NCBI RefSeq assembly: GCF_014805685.1
Contig: NW_025804663.1
Location: forward strand, 304,501 to 368,500
DNA: 64,000 nt
Origin: Silurus meridionalis
Lineage: Eukaryota; Chordata; Actinopteri; Siluriformes; Siluridae
Direction of reading: 5' to 3'
Shown here: positions 35,493-47,747 of the stretch, in pieces
How positions within the stretch are numbered: position 1 is the first letter of the stretch
Layout of the letters: the number at the start of each line of letters is the position of its first letter
Translations under genes and position numbers: made by a program
The notes under the pieces: model-generated
The model's input: the letters and a program-made list of their open reading frames with translations, nothing else
Database searches by the model: none
Told to the model about the DNA's origin: nothing

Positions 35493-37149
35493 ACTGTTAA
35501 AAAAAAAAAAAGTTTTTACAGTTAAATGTCTGTATTTTTTTTATAGAAATTTACCTTTTTTTCAATTTACAACAAAATCCCTGTTGTTTTACATATATTA
35601 TCTGTATTTTAACGTTCCGTCATTAAATTTATCAAAAAATGATTGCATTTTGATATTATAGAAATGTTCTGTTTTTTAAAAGAAACTAGCTGTATTTTCA
35701 CAGAGTAATTTGTATTTTTACATAGAATGATATCTAATATTTACAGATTATTCTTGTAATCATTAAGTCAGTGTTTTTATTACTATTGAAGACAGTTAAT
35801 CATATGAAGGTTAAAGCTGTTTTTCACCCTAAATTATTATAAATTAAAATGTGGTATTTGCCCATGTCCCAGTAAACAAAAAGTTAATAATTTTGGTTTT
35901 TGTGGTTTATATTTTTTCATTAACAATTCCTACAATATCCGAAAATCTAATCAAATATAATACAATATAATGTTTACAAAATTACACAGAACTCAAATCT
36001 GAAATACTACAAACTTATTTTTTTTATTAAAAATAAGGCATTGGCCGGTATGGAATTTGAAACAGTAAAAAAATGAAAATAATTAGCTTCTTTAAAAAAT
36101 AATCAAATAAAAGCAATAAAATTAAATAACAACCTGCACTTTAAAACATCAATAGTGTCAACCAACAAAACACTTTTTGGATTCCTTGCACGGGTTCTCC
36201 TGGTCTCCTAGACCAACGCTGCTCAGATCATCCTGCTAGTTGGTTCCCAAACCGCCATTAAAGAAAAATAAGAAGACTTCGGTTCGGCTCCGCGCATGCG
36301 CATACTGACACAAATTCAAAATTGCCGCCGAATTAGCTCCGCCCACAACGGTTTCAGGCTGTTCCTCTGGGAAATGTTTAAGATAATAATGCGCTTTTTC
36401 ACTACAAGAATCTGAGGAAACTACAGAAGACATCAAGCTGACTAAGAGACGTGTTTCAAACATGTGAAGCACATTTTATAGTGACTGTGCATTTCTGTTG
36501 TTAAATGTAGTTTTGAAGTTAAAACGTGCAGTATTTTGTACAGTCACGTAACGACAGCTGCAGGGTAAATGTGGATGTGAACAATTTTAACACAATTATA
36601 GAGATCATACAACATGCATGTTTATTTAGTACTGTCCTGGGTAATATATTTTACATAGATGTTTATATATAGTCCATGACACAAAAAAATTGCAGAAATG
36701 ATTAATATAACCCCCTTTAAAAGTTTAAACAGTGAAAGTGTTAGTTCATCCCAAAATGATCGTTCTGTCAATAATTACCCCTTTTGTAGGATTTATCTGA
36801 AAAAAGTGCTCAAGTTTAACTATTCAGAACAGAAAAGGGACTTGTGAACAAACGTCACAAAACAAAAGAACAATCGTAGATCATCTATATAACCATTTAT
36901 AACCATTCAGACCTTTAAAACCACTTAGGTTCATAAAGGTAGTTATTTTAATCATTTTAGACATGTTTCGACTTGTGGACCGTATGGAAACATCGTTGAT
37001 GTCAAATATCTTAGTCAGGACAATACTAAATATAAAATAACATGCATATTGTATGATCCCTCTTTTGTTACAATTATTCACATTTTTGCAGGATCTGCCG
37101 GGGTCTGTTATTTAGAAACATGGCTTTTCATATTACCGCTATTGAAATA

Positions 37150-37570
37150 ACATCTCTCTCTCTCTCTCTCTCTCAGCTGGATGTCCCGACAGTTGCTGCT
37201 CTCATCTTTGCCTCCTGGACAGAAATATCTTGCTGCATGTTGAATGATCATCAACTCAACCCTGCTAAGACAGACCTGCTCAGGTTTTCAGCTGATCTAA
37301 CTTTGGTGTTATTATTGATGCATATATAAATTGCACTGGCCCGATCCTGCAGATTTGCCCTGTACAACATTATGAAGATCAGACTCTTTCTTTTGGGCCA
37401 TGCTACAGAACTCCCTGTCCAAGCTCTTGTTCTCTCCAAACTGGACTGTTGTATTGCTCTCTTAGCAGACTTTCCAGCATCTACTACCAAGCCTCTGCAG
37501 CTAATCCAGCCTATGGCACTGAGACTGATCTTCAACAAGCTAAAGAGTGCACATCACTTTATTTTATTTT
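37150..37570 (+). mobile_element. Rex1-like LINE RT remnant
   Basis: Shifting frames encode MLNDHQLNPAKTDLL, ATELPVQALVLSKLDCC, ALLADFPASTTKPLQLIQ and ALRLIFNKLKSAHH, the thumb region of Rex1-like RTs. Stops and frameshifts separate them. A CT tract lies at 37156-37175. From 35493 to 37120 I see AT-rich DNA with no gene; from 37571 to 39060 likewise. Confidence 0.68.
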
Positions 37571-39069
37571 TTATATAAACTGCTGGGTCTACTGTGTCAG
37601 ACTAACTTAGATTTGGTATGTTGCTTTGGATAAAATGTCCAAATGTATAAAGGTATACAGCATTTGCCATTTAATGTAGATATTTTTGCATGCTCTAACT
37701 TATTTTCTTGGATTGTTCATTTAACTTGACATACAGTGCTTTTGTTCAATTATTAATACTGTGAATGTGCAGGTTTCTTTTATTAGTACGGAATATACAG
37801 TGGAGCTCACTGCTCTACTGTCTAAACATGTTCAACTGTAATATGTCTGGAAAATGAACAATTAAGACGTATCTACAGACGTTTGTCTGTGTATTATGAA
37901 TTGAGTATATTTTTATACAACATTTCTTGATTATTGTAATTAATGATGTGTATTTATACAGTAAATGCCTTTTAATATACAGAGATTAAATATAAAAACC
38001 TTTTTCAAATATGTGCTTTCTGGATTTATTTCATCGTTATTGTACATGAGGAAAACTACACTTTTACAGTAAATTAATGTAAATGGACAGATCAGTTTTA
38101 TAAAATAACAAATTAAAACCTTAAATTTATGGTGATTAACCTGACAATTGGTTGTTTATCTAAGTTATTTGACAGAATGTATCTGTTTTTCTATAGTTGA
38201 AAAATTATTTATCAACAGTAATATTCTGTAATTTAAGTACTTTCAGACGGTCAGTTTAGCCTGTCTGTCTGCTCCCTGGTCTTGGCTCTGGACATTCACT
38301 GGATAACTAGTGCTGTTCGGTTTATAATATAAATAATAAATATAAATGTAATATTTATACAACAATAACAGTAGAAAGTGGGTTTATTGGTAATAGTAAG
38401 GCCGGTTTATTGGTAAGTGCAGGTGCATTGTGCACAGTGTGTCATGTATGGAACATATTAGAAAATGTCAGTAAAAGTCAGACAAAGATATTGATACACA
38501 TCTGCTGCCTATGTGGTTTTAATGACTCGGCTATGCAGAGAGAACAGAGAGACGGCATGATGTCTGGACTTAATCGTCCATAATACAGTGCATAAAGTTC
38601 ACCCATGTAATTCAGCTTAGGTCAGCTTTAGCTATCAGTAGATTCTAGTATTATATAATTGCATTCAGCAATATGCTTCAGATAACATATAACTTTGCTT
38701 ATATTAGTTTCAATCCAAGTTTAATACATGTATCCATTATTCAGCATTAATATAGTATAATACTCAGCTTTACAGAGAACTCAGTGTATAAACAGAGTTC
38801 ACAAAATCAACAGTCAGTAAAGTGTTAGTGTAAAGTTTATCATATATAAAGTTTAGCATACAGCATATGATCAAAATGCTTATAAATGTAATACATGTTA
38901 TAAAGACCAGTGAGCAGATAAGAATGATGGATTAGGTCAGGGATTAGAAAAACCAGCAGTTGTAGAAAATAAAGGGAAAGTTCATAGTAAAAGAAAAATA
39001 GTGTCAGGTCCTGAGCAATAGGATGGACCAGGATAGTCTCCAGTTGCCATGGGAGAAGTTGGGGTATAG

Positions 39070-39248
39070 TCAGGAGAGATGAAGCCTGGGAAAAAGTTTA
39101 AGTAGAGTGGTCACGAGTATGAACCAGAGGATATATTCGATCTGGAAAATAGAGACACATATGAGGACCAATAAGTCGCTCCAGAAAACAGATATGAGCC
39201 ATGGCCAGTAGAAAGTGGCGACCACGCACACCATGCTGAGGGCGTCAG
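39070..39248 (-). other. Candidate terminal exon encoding a very hydrophobic peptide
   Basis: On the minus strand a strong acceptor (tttctttcttccag) precedes a frame of 58 residues ending at TGA (39070-39072). The peptide is rich in W, F, L, I and V (MVCVVATFYWPWLISVFW, EYILWFILVTTLLKL), as in membrane segments. I recognise no family and found no upstream exon. An AT tract (39341-39386) lies beyond the acceptor. It may be an exon of an unrecognised gene or a chance frame. Confidence 0.3.
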
Positions 39249-39335
39249 CTGGAAGAAAGAAATAGGAAAATATAACAGGAAATTAAAATAAAATAAGCAA
39301 GCAGCATTGCAACATGCATTAACTATTCTCAAACA

Positions 39336-39388
<53 letters not shown>

Positions 39389-40710
39389 AAGCACAATTAG
39401 AAACTTAACTGAAAAATCATATAAAAATATAAAAAATGAGAAGAGTAAAGGAGTAATAGGCACAACACATCGTCAGATAATAAAGAATGTAGGAGAATAG
39501 TTGTAGGAAATTGTATGAGATTCAATGCCCAAAACACACAGGAAGTAAGATGTTTCTATGAGACCATGAGCTTAAGATGCAGGTAGGATGAGAGAAAGAC
39601 AGGAAATTCCATATAAAAAAGGATTATGGCATAAGAAATATATTTTGAGAAGGGTTTAGGACAAAAGAAATGAAAAATAAAAAAATCATTTTGAGGAAAA
39701 TGCTGTTTTTTTAAAACTAAAGCCCCGGTTTGTAAAACAAAAAAAATAACACGTTTCTATACAAGGGGTTTACAAAACATAGGATGATTTGCAGTCAGAG
39801 AAAAAAACCCAGACGAGATTTTTAGAAAGGTGTGAAAATTGCGGGATGATTTGTTGCATTGTTATTTGTGAAAGTGCACGATCAGGGGATTTTTTAAGAA
39901 AAGGTCATTATCAAGAGATATTTTTTGTACATGTAAATTTGAATTGTATGGATCTAAACACACTGTAAAAAATCAGTCTCAAAAAACAAGATAAAATATA
40001 CCTAAATTAGGCGAAAACTGCTTAAAATAAGCAAAATTATCTGCCAGTGCAGTAAGATAATTTAACTTAGTAAGTTTTCTTAAAATAAGACAAAATGTCT
40101 AGTTTACAAGAAAACCCTAAAATCTTAAAACAAGTGAAAAGGGATCAATATCAAGCAGTTTTGTCTAGATTTAGGTAAGGATAGATTAGTGAAGTAATTC
40201 AATAATTAGACAAAACCCCTTAGAACAAGCAATTTGCTCTTATTTCCTAAATTCGTTCCTCTCAATATTTGGAAAAATGTCTCAAAACAAGGCTACATAA
40301 TAAACAAAAACAAGCACAAAAGGCTCACAATAAGACTGTGATTGGCTGAAAACTAGACATATACCCTTGTATCAAGCACCTTGATATAGAATAAAATCAG
40401 GTCATACCACTTAAAACAAGAATGGCCTAAGACATCCTTTTCTAGAAATGACAACCCAACAACACTGAATTCCCCCAGATGGTCATTTATTCAATGAATC
40501 AACACACAATGTTTGGCAAGAGTCTCAAACTACTCTTTTTTACATTAAGTAGGGGTGGGTGATAGAACGATAATATGCCCTGATAACATTCTCATTAAGA
40601 CTATATCCCCCCCCAAAAAAGTGTTTAGTGAAGCAGCTACACTTGTGATGGTACAGTAGGTACTTCCACGCTCAGCAATTAAGGAATAAATGTAAAAACG
40701 GCTTGCATGA

Positions 40711-40812
40711 ACTGTTGATATCAAGAATTCTACTCTTGATATCACCAATTCAACTGTTGATATCAAGAATGTACAGCAAATATTGATATCAAGGATTGAA
40801 TTGTGGATATCA
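40711..40812. repeat. GATATC-centred repeats with 21-bp spacing
   Basis: The palindrome gatatc occurs at 40717, 40738, 40759, 40785 and 40806 (intervals 21, 21, 26, 21), each within gttgatatcaag-like context. It lies inside the CACTA element, between the subterminal region and the coding exons. Confidence 0.85.
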
Positions 40813-41066
40813 GCAAATAAGGATTAAATGATAAAATGGCTTGCCATAGGCAGGCTACGGTAGATTAGTCAGTCTGGGGTGAGAGACGCTTATAAGGGTA
40901 AAATCCAATGGAGAAAGGAGGATAGCGTCCTTGAGTTTCAAAATAAAAAACTTAAATGAAGTAGGCCTTATTTAGTAATGTCTATAAATGGAGATACATC
41001 TTCTCATACAAGATCAGCCAACAATTTAGAACAATGGAACATAATGCAAGCGCTTCAAAGACAAGC

Positions 41067-41877
41067 CTACTCTCCAATAAACTTCTTCCACTCAGCCATG
41101 GCTTTCCTGTAGGATGAAGTCGTGTCCCTCTCATGGATCTCATCTTGCAGTACCACTGTTTGAAGGACTGAGAGCAGAGTAGCAATGCACTTTGGGTAGG
41201 TCATGTGCAGGGCATATGTCGCCATCAAATAAAGGGCTCCCTCATGCAGATGGTTCTTGGGGAAGGTTGCTACTGGGGTGGTCCTGATTGCCACCATGCA
41301 GTTTTCTTTATCCACAATCAGGACAGGGCAGAAAAGGGGCCTCCTCTGAAGATAAGTGTTTGGATCCTCTGAGGGCTAAACAGGAAAATGAATTGATCAA
41401 AAAAATTAAGGTATAAGAGAAAATAATAACAGGACAGAGTCTGGGTGTTGAAACAATCACCAAACACAAGGCTAAAGACAGATGTTTGGGAATCTGTCAC
41501 ACTAAGGGCCTAGAAAGAGGTATTATTTTACCATCAGGACATGAAGCAGGTACTCACTCTCTCGTCCCAACTTCTTGGGCGGAGCAACTGCAGATGTAAA
41601 CATGGCTGGCAGGGACTTCAACATGTTGATGGCTCGTTCCTCTGCATGAGTGAAATTGTCATACACGTCACATGTTACTCTGAATTGTAACGAAAACAGT
41701 ATTACATTGATGAAAAGCAAGGAAATGTAGATCTTACCTGTGTTAAATGTCATCGGTGGCTTCATCACCTTTTTCATAATACTGTAAAAGACCATTAGAC
41801 TCTGGAAGGTGTCCCAGCGCTCCTTCACCTCCTTAATGTAAGCAGTGTTGTCTTTGCTGACAATCCTGCAAAGTTCA
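41067..41877 (-). CDS. Unidentified spliced protein, last three coding exons, inside the CACTA element
   Basis: Three exons join with matching phases. Exon 41738-41877 (acceptor ttctcag, donor gtaaga) encodes ELCRIVSKDNTAYIKEVKER and MVFYSIMKKVMKPPMTFNT. Exon 41532-41641 (acceptor catgcag, donor gtaaaa) encodes EERAINMLKSLPAMFTSAV and SEYLLHVLM. Exon 41067-41375 (acceptor gtttag) encodes PSEDPNTYLQRRPLF, YPKCIATLLSVLQTVVLQDE and AMAEWKKFIGE before TAA or TGA. Together this is about 185 residues without a stop. I do not recognise a catalytic domain. The C-terminus recalls uncharacterised SAMD3-like fish proteins, a weak memory-based link. Retained frame and splice phases suggest a functional or recently captured gene. 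Confidence 0.6.
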
Positions 41878-42462
41878 CTGAGAACATGCAAATCATTTAG
41901 TATACAAATAAAACAATGACACAATAGTCTTCTCCACTCACAAAATAAACGAGTAAAACAGGCGGCTTCCACATGTAGGAAAAATGAAAATCAAGAGCTC
42001 TTTTTGGGTAATTAAAGGGATGTTACAGTCTGTTTACATCTTATAGTTGTCTAGCACTAGTATTCGATGTACACCACCCCAGACAGTTTTTATGTGCATT
42101 TATGTCAGGAACGCCATATTTCAAGAAAGTCCATAACAACACTCAAACTCAACTCTGAAATACTTTGCCAACCATACTGTAAAATTTGTCAGTTTAGGTT
42201 TCCAAATAAAACGCTCTGTTCTGTTTTAAACATACTCAATACATCACTTATTACCTGACAAATGCGCAAGTAGATCTCTCGCGCTGTCGACACTAATCGG
42301 TCCAATGCATTGCCTCAGGCACGCAATGCTATCAGAGAAACGGGAAAACGCCAGACATGAAAGGACTACGTTACACAGCAACGTTAACTGAGTTAGCAAA
42401 GCCTGTGCTCATTTAGCTAACTGCACAGGGCACTACAGTTAGTACTCGCTAATAAATCTTAC

Positions 42463-42511
42463 CTTTTAAAATGGTCAATGTTGTGTCATCCAACTTCTTG
42501 AAAGTGCCCAT
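42463..42511 (-). CDS. Candidate first coding exon of the CACTA-enclosed gene
   Basis: An ATG at 42511 opens MGTFKKLDDTTLTILK and is followed by a consensus donor (AAAAG then gtaaga). A further candidate exon at about 42254-42312 (NALDRLVSTAREIYLRICQ, donor gtaata) continues in phase from it. The link from that exon to the one at 41877 is not in phase as I read it, so either a donor is misplaced or an exon is missing. Confidence 0.4.
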
Positions 42512-44029
42512 CTCCCACATCACTGATATCTAGACGGAAAGACTAAAGTTAGATGAGGAGAAAGTGCTAGGTTACCTCCTTGACTGGTTGTTAGTCGTAG
42601 CTCGCTAGCTGCATTTAACTAACAGATACATTTTAAAATTATAAAAAAATGAGTCGCTATGAAATACACAATTTCTTACGCAAACTGAAGTTCAATAACT
42701 ACTTCTATTTCACGCAAACAGTTCTGACTTCGTCTTATGACCACTGGATTCCAGCGACTTTTTCAGTGACTGACTGCAGTTTCAACTGCGCAGGTGAGAA
42801 TGTGGGTAGCTAAAATTCAAACTACTGTAGTGAGGAGGGGTTCATCAATACATCACATTTGAACATTTGTTTGCTCTGGGATGTATTTTATGAGATTTAA
42901 TAACAATTCAAAAGTAGATTCCCATCTTTATTTACAGTTTATTACGATAATTTAATAGAAAAAAATATATATACATTATACTGATTTCCAGCTGGTTAAA
43001 AATTGGTTTTGTTGCTGTACAGTTGTACTTATGTGCTTGTCACACACAAAGACCTAATGTAATCATTACACACCAATGAATTATGTGCTTGTCACACAAT
43101 GTATTGACCTCAGACAATACTGGTCTGTGGTTTTTGTCAATTAATGTTAATGGTGATGCATACATGAATGCATGCATATGCAACCATTCATATATTTCTG
43201 AATAAAAGCAGTTTGATTCATATCTGGATTATGATTTGTTCTGATTATGATTTAAATCTCAGTTAAGGCTGCTTGTATTAAGATTATTACTTATAAGGTT
43301 GCTTATATTAAGAAATCACTACAAATCTTATTCTTAAAACAAGACTTCATATCTTGAACTCCCTGTCATCAAAGTTGATTGCAGCTTTTCTCTCAAGAAT
43401 ATAACTTGTTTCACTTATAAATTGCCCTGTAGTAAGATGTTATATCTAAGTGAGATAACATAAGACAGACACCCTTAAAACAAGTGAAATAGTCTTACAC
43501 ACTCGGTGCTTGATAAGTAAATAAATCTTAAAATAACAATAATAAGATTTAAAGTCGAAATACAAGATAAATAAACTTGTTCAGATTTCTATTTTTTGCA
43601 GTGCAAGACTTTCATTAAAGAGGAACAATTTACCAGAATGTGCGTGAGCAAATGGGTGGAGTTTACAAACCCTTGTTAAATGATTGGTGTATGTAAATCG
43701 TTAGGGAGGAGATATTAGAGAAAATATGGGTGTGAGATATGAAACGTGAGAATTGTTTATTTTAATTCCACACTCGCATGTGAAAGCTGACTGGTGCCAT
43801 TGGTGTTGAGTTGGTTCTCTCCCGAGAGCTCCATGGGACAGGTCTGAACTGACTGCAATAAAGCTGATTTGCTCCTTCTCATTCATGACTGGAAGATGTC
43901 TTCATTTGGTTTGTTCATGTATTATTTGAAGTTTTAAAACTTATTGGTAATTGATTAGTGAATAACTAAAACTGATTTGAGTATTAAGCCACTTAACTGA
44001 TATGTCTGCTCAGACATGGGGTCTGAGCT

Positions 44030-45075
44030 CCAAGAGACTATGACCAATATCACAAGAAATGAGAGCAGCACCTTCCCAAGTGGGATTGATACCGTCCCGC
44101 CCTAACAGGCCGAACAGCCTTGTCTTCAAAATTGCTACAATTATTTATACAGCCCACATTGTTTTTAGAGACCACTCGGACATCCAGCAGTTCAGTGATC
44201 ATAACCTGCTGTAGGCTACATCACCACGTTGCATTGGGATAGGGCCAGAACATGTTACTGCATTGGACATTGCCTTCGTTAATCTACACACCTCTATAAT
44301 ATTACTCTTAGTAACCTCTGACTGTCGAAAATCGTATTCATTATCACCACATTATTTGTGTAAAGCTGCTTTAAGACAATGTTCATTGTTAAAAGCGCAA
44401 TACAATTAAACATTGATTGAATTGAATTGAAGTCATATATCATTAGCTCCTGTTGTGAAAAATCTAAGCTGACCTGCTATGTCCGGCGCCCTGGCTGCTG
44501 GTGCCCCTAAAGGTCTCGCTAATTTCACATGCCTCAGAATAGAGTCTCCTATAACCAGAGCTCTTTCAGGTTTCTCAGCAGGTACTTCACTGAGGAGAGC
44601 AAACCTGTTGGACACGTGAACCGGAGAGAAATGGTGCTCCCGTGGGCAAGCCTTAGCGTTAGCTTTGGCTTTGCGAGTATGCCGCCGAGTCGTCACCCAC
44701 TCGCCCCGCTGCGAGGGCTCTAATGCCAAAATCGGGGGAACGCTAACTCCACCTAGGGCATCCAGACTTTCCCCTGCAGAACCTGGACTGCTCTCGCACT
44801 AACTACTTCTCTCTAGACTCTGGATGCGCTCCTCTAATGCTAAGATCTTCTCCGTCAAAGAGCAAACTAACTTACACTTCTCACAGATAAAATTATCACT
44901 AGCAATGGAGAAAGACAGACTAAACATGTCACACTTCACACACTGAATGAGCTGGATGTTCGCCATAGCAAAGAAATTACGTACCTTAATGTTGTTACTG
45001 TAGTGTGTGTTCGTAGTTCTGATGGGAATTGCCTTTACTCCCTGGTTTCAAACCCTCAAAGAGGGAATAAAGCAC
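44030..45075 (-). mobile_element. L2 5' end: 5'UTR and ORF1 only, with a small insertion
   Basis: The reverse of the usual truncation: the 5'UTR (to about 45075) and ORF1 are kept and ORF2 is absent. ORF1 starts at an ATG near 44965 (MANIQLIQCVKCDMF) with paired C-x-x-C motifs (zinc ribbon-like), then a heptad-rich LTEKILALEERIQSLE and a stop at about 44805. After a break it continues with ALVIGDSILRHVKLARPLG, TTGANDI and, beyond an insertion, the remnant of the DGVHPT block (44040-44110). A 106-bp L2 3' tail is inserted at 44328-44433. Confidence 0.8.
44328..44433 (+). mobile_element. Very short L2 3'-end insertion
   Basis: Only the last ~100 bp of an L2 (tgtaaagctgctttaagac, then attgattgaattgaattg) interrupts the ORF1 copy of 44030-45075, in the opposite orientation. 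Removing it rejoins gactgtcg and tatatcattagctcc, neighbours in the homologous sequence at 52990-53010. Confidence 0.85.
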
Positions 45076-46254
45076 TCTTCCAGAAGAAAAAAAACGGAGC
45101 CAACAGAAAGTAGAGAATGCAGGAAATCAAAATGAATTTTTTTCTTTTCCTTTTTTTTTTTTTTTTTTTTAAGATGGTGCCACTGTGGAGTTTGGCAAGC
45201 CGTCGCCTGGTGTCTGTCTTCTCTTTATTGAGTATATTTGTCCTATTTGTGTGCAAAAAAAAGTTACCACAATGCTTGCTTATGATCACTCGTTTCTTCT
45301 TAAATTACGATGGTCCGTAGAAACTGTTTCTGATTTAAATTACAGATGGTACAAGAATCATGATCCGCCATTTCTTTCTATGCTGCCATCTGAAATACGT
45401 CGCTTACCGGACTGTGAATGTCATCAGAGGAGGAAACGCCACAGAAGACGGGGAACATGCGGTGGGATGTTGGTACGCGTGAGGTGGTACCTCCACGCGT
45501 CTTCGCCTGGAGGCCCGAGTCATGCAGACTCTCGGAGTCTGGCGTCCAACTGTGATCGCAGCCGGATTTCATATTTGTGAAATATGAGTTAGTCTCTCAA
45601 GTGCGGCGCCGTGTCTGTTTATCCGGAACAACCAGAATCGGTGCTCTTGATAAGGTGTACTTCTCCTAGACTACGGATCTATAGAAGAGGAGTAAATCCC
45701 CACAACCTTCGTTCATTGGATTATTCCCCATCGTTGGAGATTCAACATAATTTTACAACATCTTACCATCGATCCACTCATCAGGAAATGGACTCCACTG
45801 AATTTAATGATGGCGTTGCTAAACATAAGATTGATCTCAAATAAGACATTTGCTATTAATGAAAATTTTTTTACAGGTCAAGGTCAGTTGGTCGCGTTGG
45901 GGGCTTAGTTACTATTTATAGAAATAAATTAAAATGCCGTCTCATATACGTATCATATGATTGTGTTAAAGAGTGCATGATTCACTATCAAAAAACTCTC
46001 AAGATTGCAAAGGCAAATTATTTCTCTGATCTCATTGCTAAGAACGCTTATAGTCCAAAAATATTATTTAATACCATCAACAGTGTTCTTAATCCGATGT
46101 CTAATTTATATCCGGATCCGTCTCCTATGGCCTGTGAAAACTGTGAAAGTTTTTTACTGACAAGATCAATGTTATAAGATCATGTATTGTTCCTTGCTCT
46201 CTGGACTTCCCTCAGTCCACATCAAATTCTACATATTTATCTGAATTTACTCCA

Positions 46255-46965
46255 GTGTCTCACAGTTACCTGGTGCAAATTATTCATAAAATGAAGCCCA
46301 CTTTTTGTTTGTTGGATGTTGTTCCTCCTTGTCTCTTAGAGACACTTGAAACTATTAGTCCTAGTTTACTCTCAATAATTTATAGCAGTTTAATCCGTGC
46401 GATAGTCCCATCCAATTTTAAACATGCCACTGTACAGCCACTACTCAAAAAAACAAATCTTAATCCAACAGGTTTAAATAATTACCGTCCTATTTCTAAA
46501 TCACTGTTTTTATCAAAAGTTTTGGAGAAGGTTGTGTTTAATCAGCTTTCTTCTTTTCTGCAGAAAAATAGTAATTTCAATAAATATCAGTCTGGCTTCA
46601 GACCTCAACACGGTACAAAATCTGCATTGCTAAAAGTTTTAAATGACTTATTGTTGATTGTTGATTCTGGAAATTGTGCAGTTTTAATCCTGCTGGACCT
46701 TAGTGCAGCATTTGACACTCTCGGTCATGGCATTCTTTTAAACCGCTTAAAGCAAATTAAGATTCAAGGATGTGTTTTAGATTGGTTTGTATCCTATTTA
46801 AAGGCTCGAACCCTCTCTGTTGAGACTGGCAAATATTCTTCATCTTGTGCACCAGTTTTGTATGGGGTTCCTCAGGGCTCAATCTTGGGTCCTGTTCTAT
46901 TTTCTTTATACATGCTTTCTTTGTATGCTATATTTAAGAGGCATAATGTTTCATACCACTGTTAG
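46255..46965 (+). pseudogene. LINE-C reverse transcriptase, catalytic tyrosine mutated to stop
   Basis: A 236-residue frame carries NFKHATVQPLLKKTNLNP, LNNYRPISKSLFLSKVLE, YQSGFRPQHGTKSAL, ILLDLSAAFDTLGHG and YGVPQGSILGPVLFSLYML. It ends at SYHC where TAG (46963-46965) replaces the tyrosine codon of YADD. The ADDIQCYVPV sequence follows directly. A single substitution therefore ends the protein at the active site. Confidence 0.88.
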
Positions 46966-47140
46966 GCAGATGATATTCAGTGTTATGTTCCCGTGTACCC
47001 AAAGGATGTCTCCAGTTTACAGGGTCTGTCTGATTGTCTGAGAGATGATAAAGAGTGGATGTCTGCCAACTTCCTTCAGTTAAATGAGTCTAAGACTCTA
47101 AGAGGTCTTAATCTTTGGCTCCTCTGCTTCTACAGAGGTA

Positions 47141-47747
47141 GTGCCCAGTAAACTGGGACCTCTATCTGATAATCTTCATTCACATGCCAGAAACTTAGGC
47201 ATTACTTTTGTCTCTGCTTTGACTTTTGATAAACAGATCAATGATGTGGTTAGAAGTTGTTTTTATCAGCTAAAGAATATTGCAAAGATGAAGTCATTCT
47301 TAACATCAATAGACATGGAAACTGTAATACATGCTTTTATCTCATCCAGATTAGATTATTGTAATGTACTGTATTTGGGTGTTTCACAGTCTCTATTGTC
47401 TCATCTTCAACTTGTCCACAATGCTGCTGCTCGATTGTTAACTGGAACAATGAAGAGGAAACATATTTTACCAGTGTTGATCTCTCTTCACTAGCTTCCA
47501 GTTAAATTCCGTATTCATTTTCACTGTTTTAAAACGCTGTTGTTTGTTTATAAGGGTCTCCATGGACTAGCTCCATCCTATATCTCCGATCTCCTTCTGT
47601 TCCAATGTAATGTCTCTAGGGAACTTCGTTCAACTAGTAGTCTTCAGTTGACTGTTTCAAGGACCCGCTTGAAATCGAAAGGAGAATGTGCCTTTTCAGT
47701 GGCTGCTCCACAGTTATGGAACAAGTTACCACCCTATATAAGAACTG
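47141..47747 (+). pseudogene. LINE-C RT thumb and C-terminal region
   Basis: Encodes LGITFVSALTFDKQINDVV, FISSRLDYCNVLYLGVSQS and LQLVHNAAARLLTGTMKRK. After a TAG stop near 47492 it continues with LPVKFRIHFHCFKTLL, YKGLHGLAPSYISDLLL and FSVAAPQLWNKLPPYIRT. The inserted LINE begins immediately after. Confidence 0.85.

Larger units (their letters stand above)
39961..43603. mobile_element. CACTA/EnSpm-like transposon enclosing a spliced ORF
   Basis: The ends are cactgtaaaaaat (39961) and, inverted, cactgcaaaaaat (ending 43603), a 13-bp terminal inverted repeat with one mismatch and the CACTG start of fish EnSpm elements. Both subterminal regions (39980-40430 and 43320-43600) are full of aaaacaag/cttgtttt motifs, as CACTA elements usually carry. 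A CA dinucleotide flanks both sides, so a 2-bp duplication is possible. No transposase was recognised inside. Instead the minus strand has a multi-exon coding region (41067-42511). Confidence 0.72.

Noticed and set aside
43700..43930. Possible LTR-like R/U5 with gcaataaagctgatttgc
   Set aside because: A single copy with no partner LTR or coding sequence nearby; the polyadenylation signal alone is not enough.
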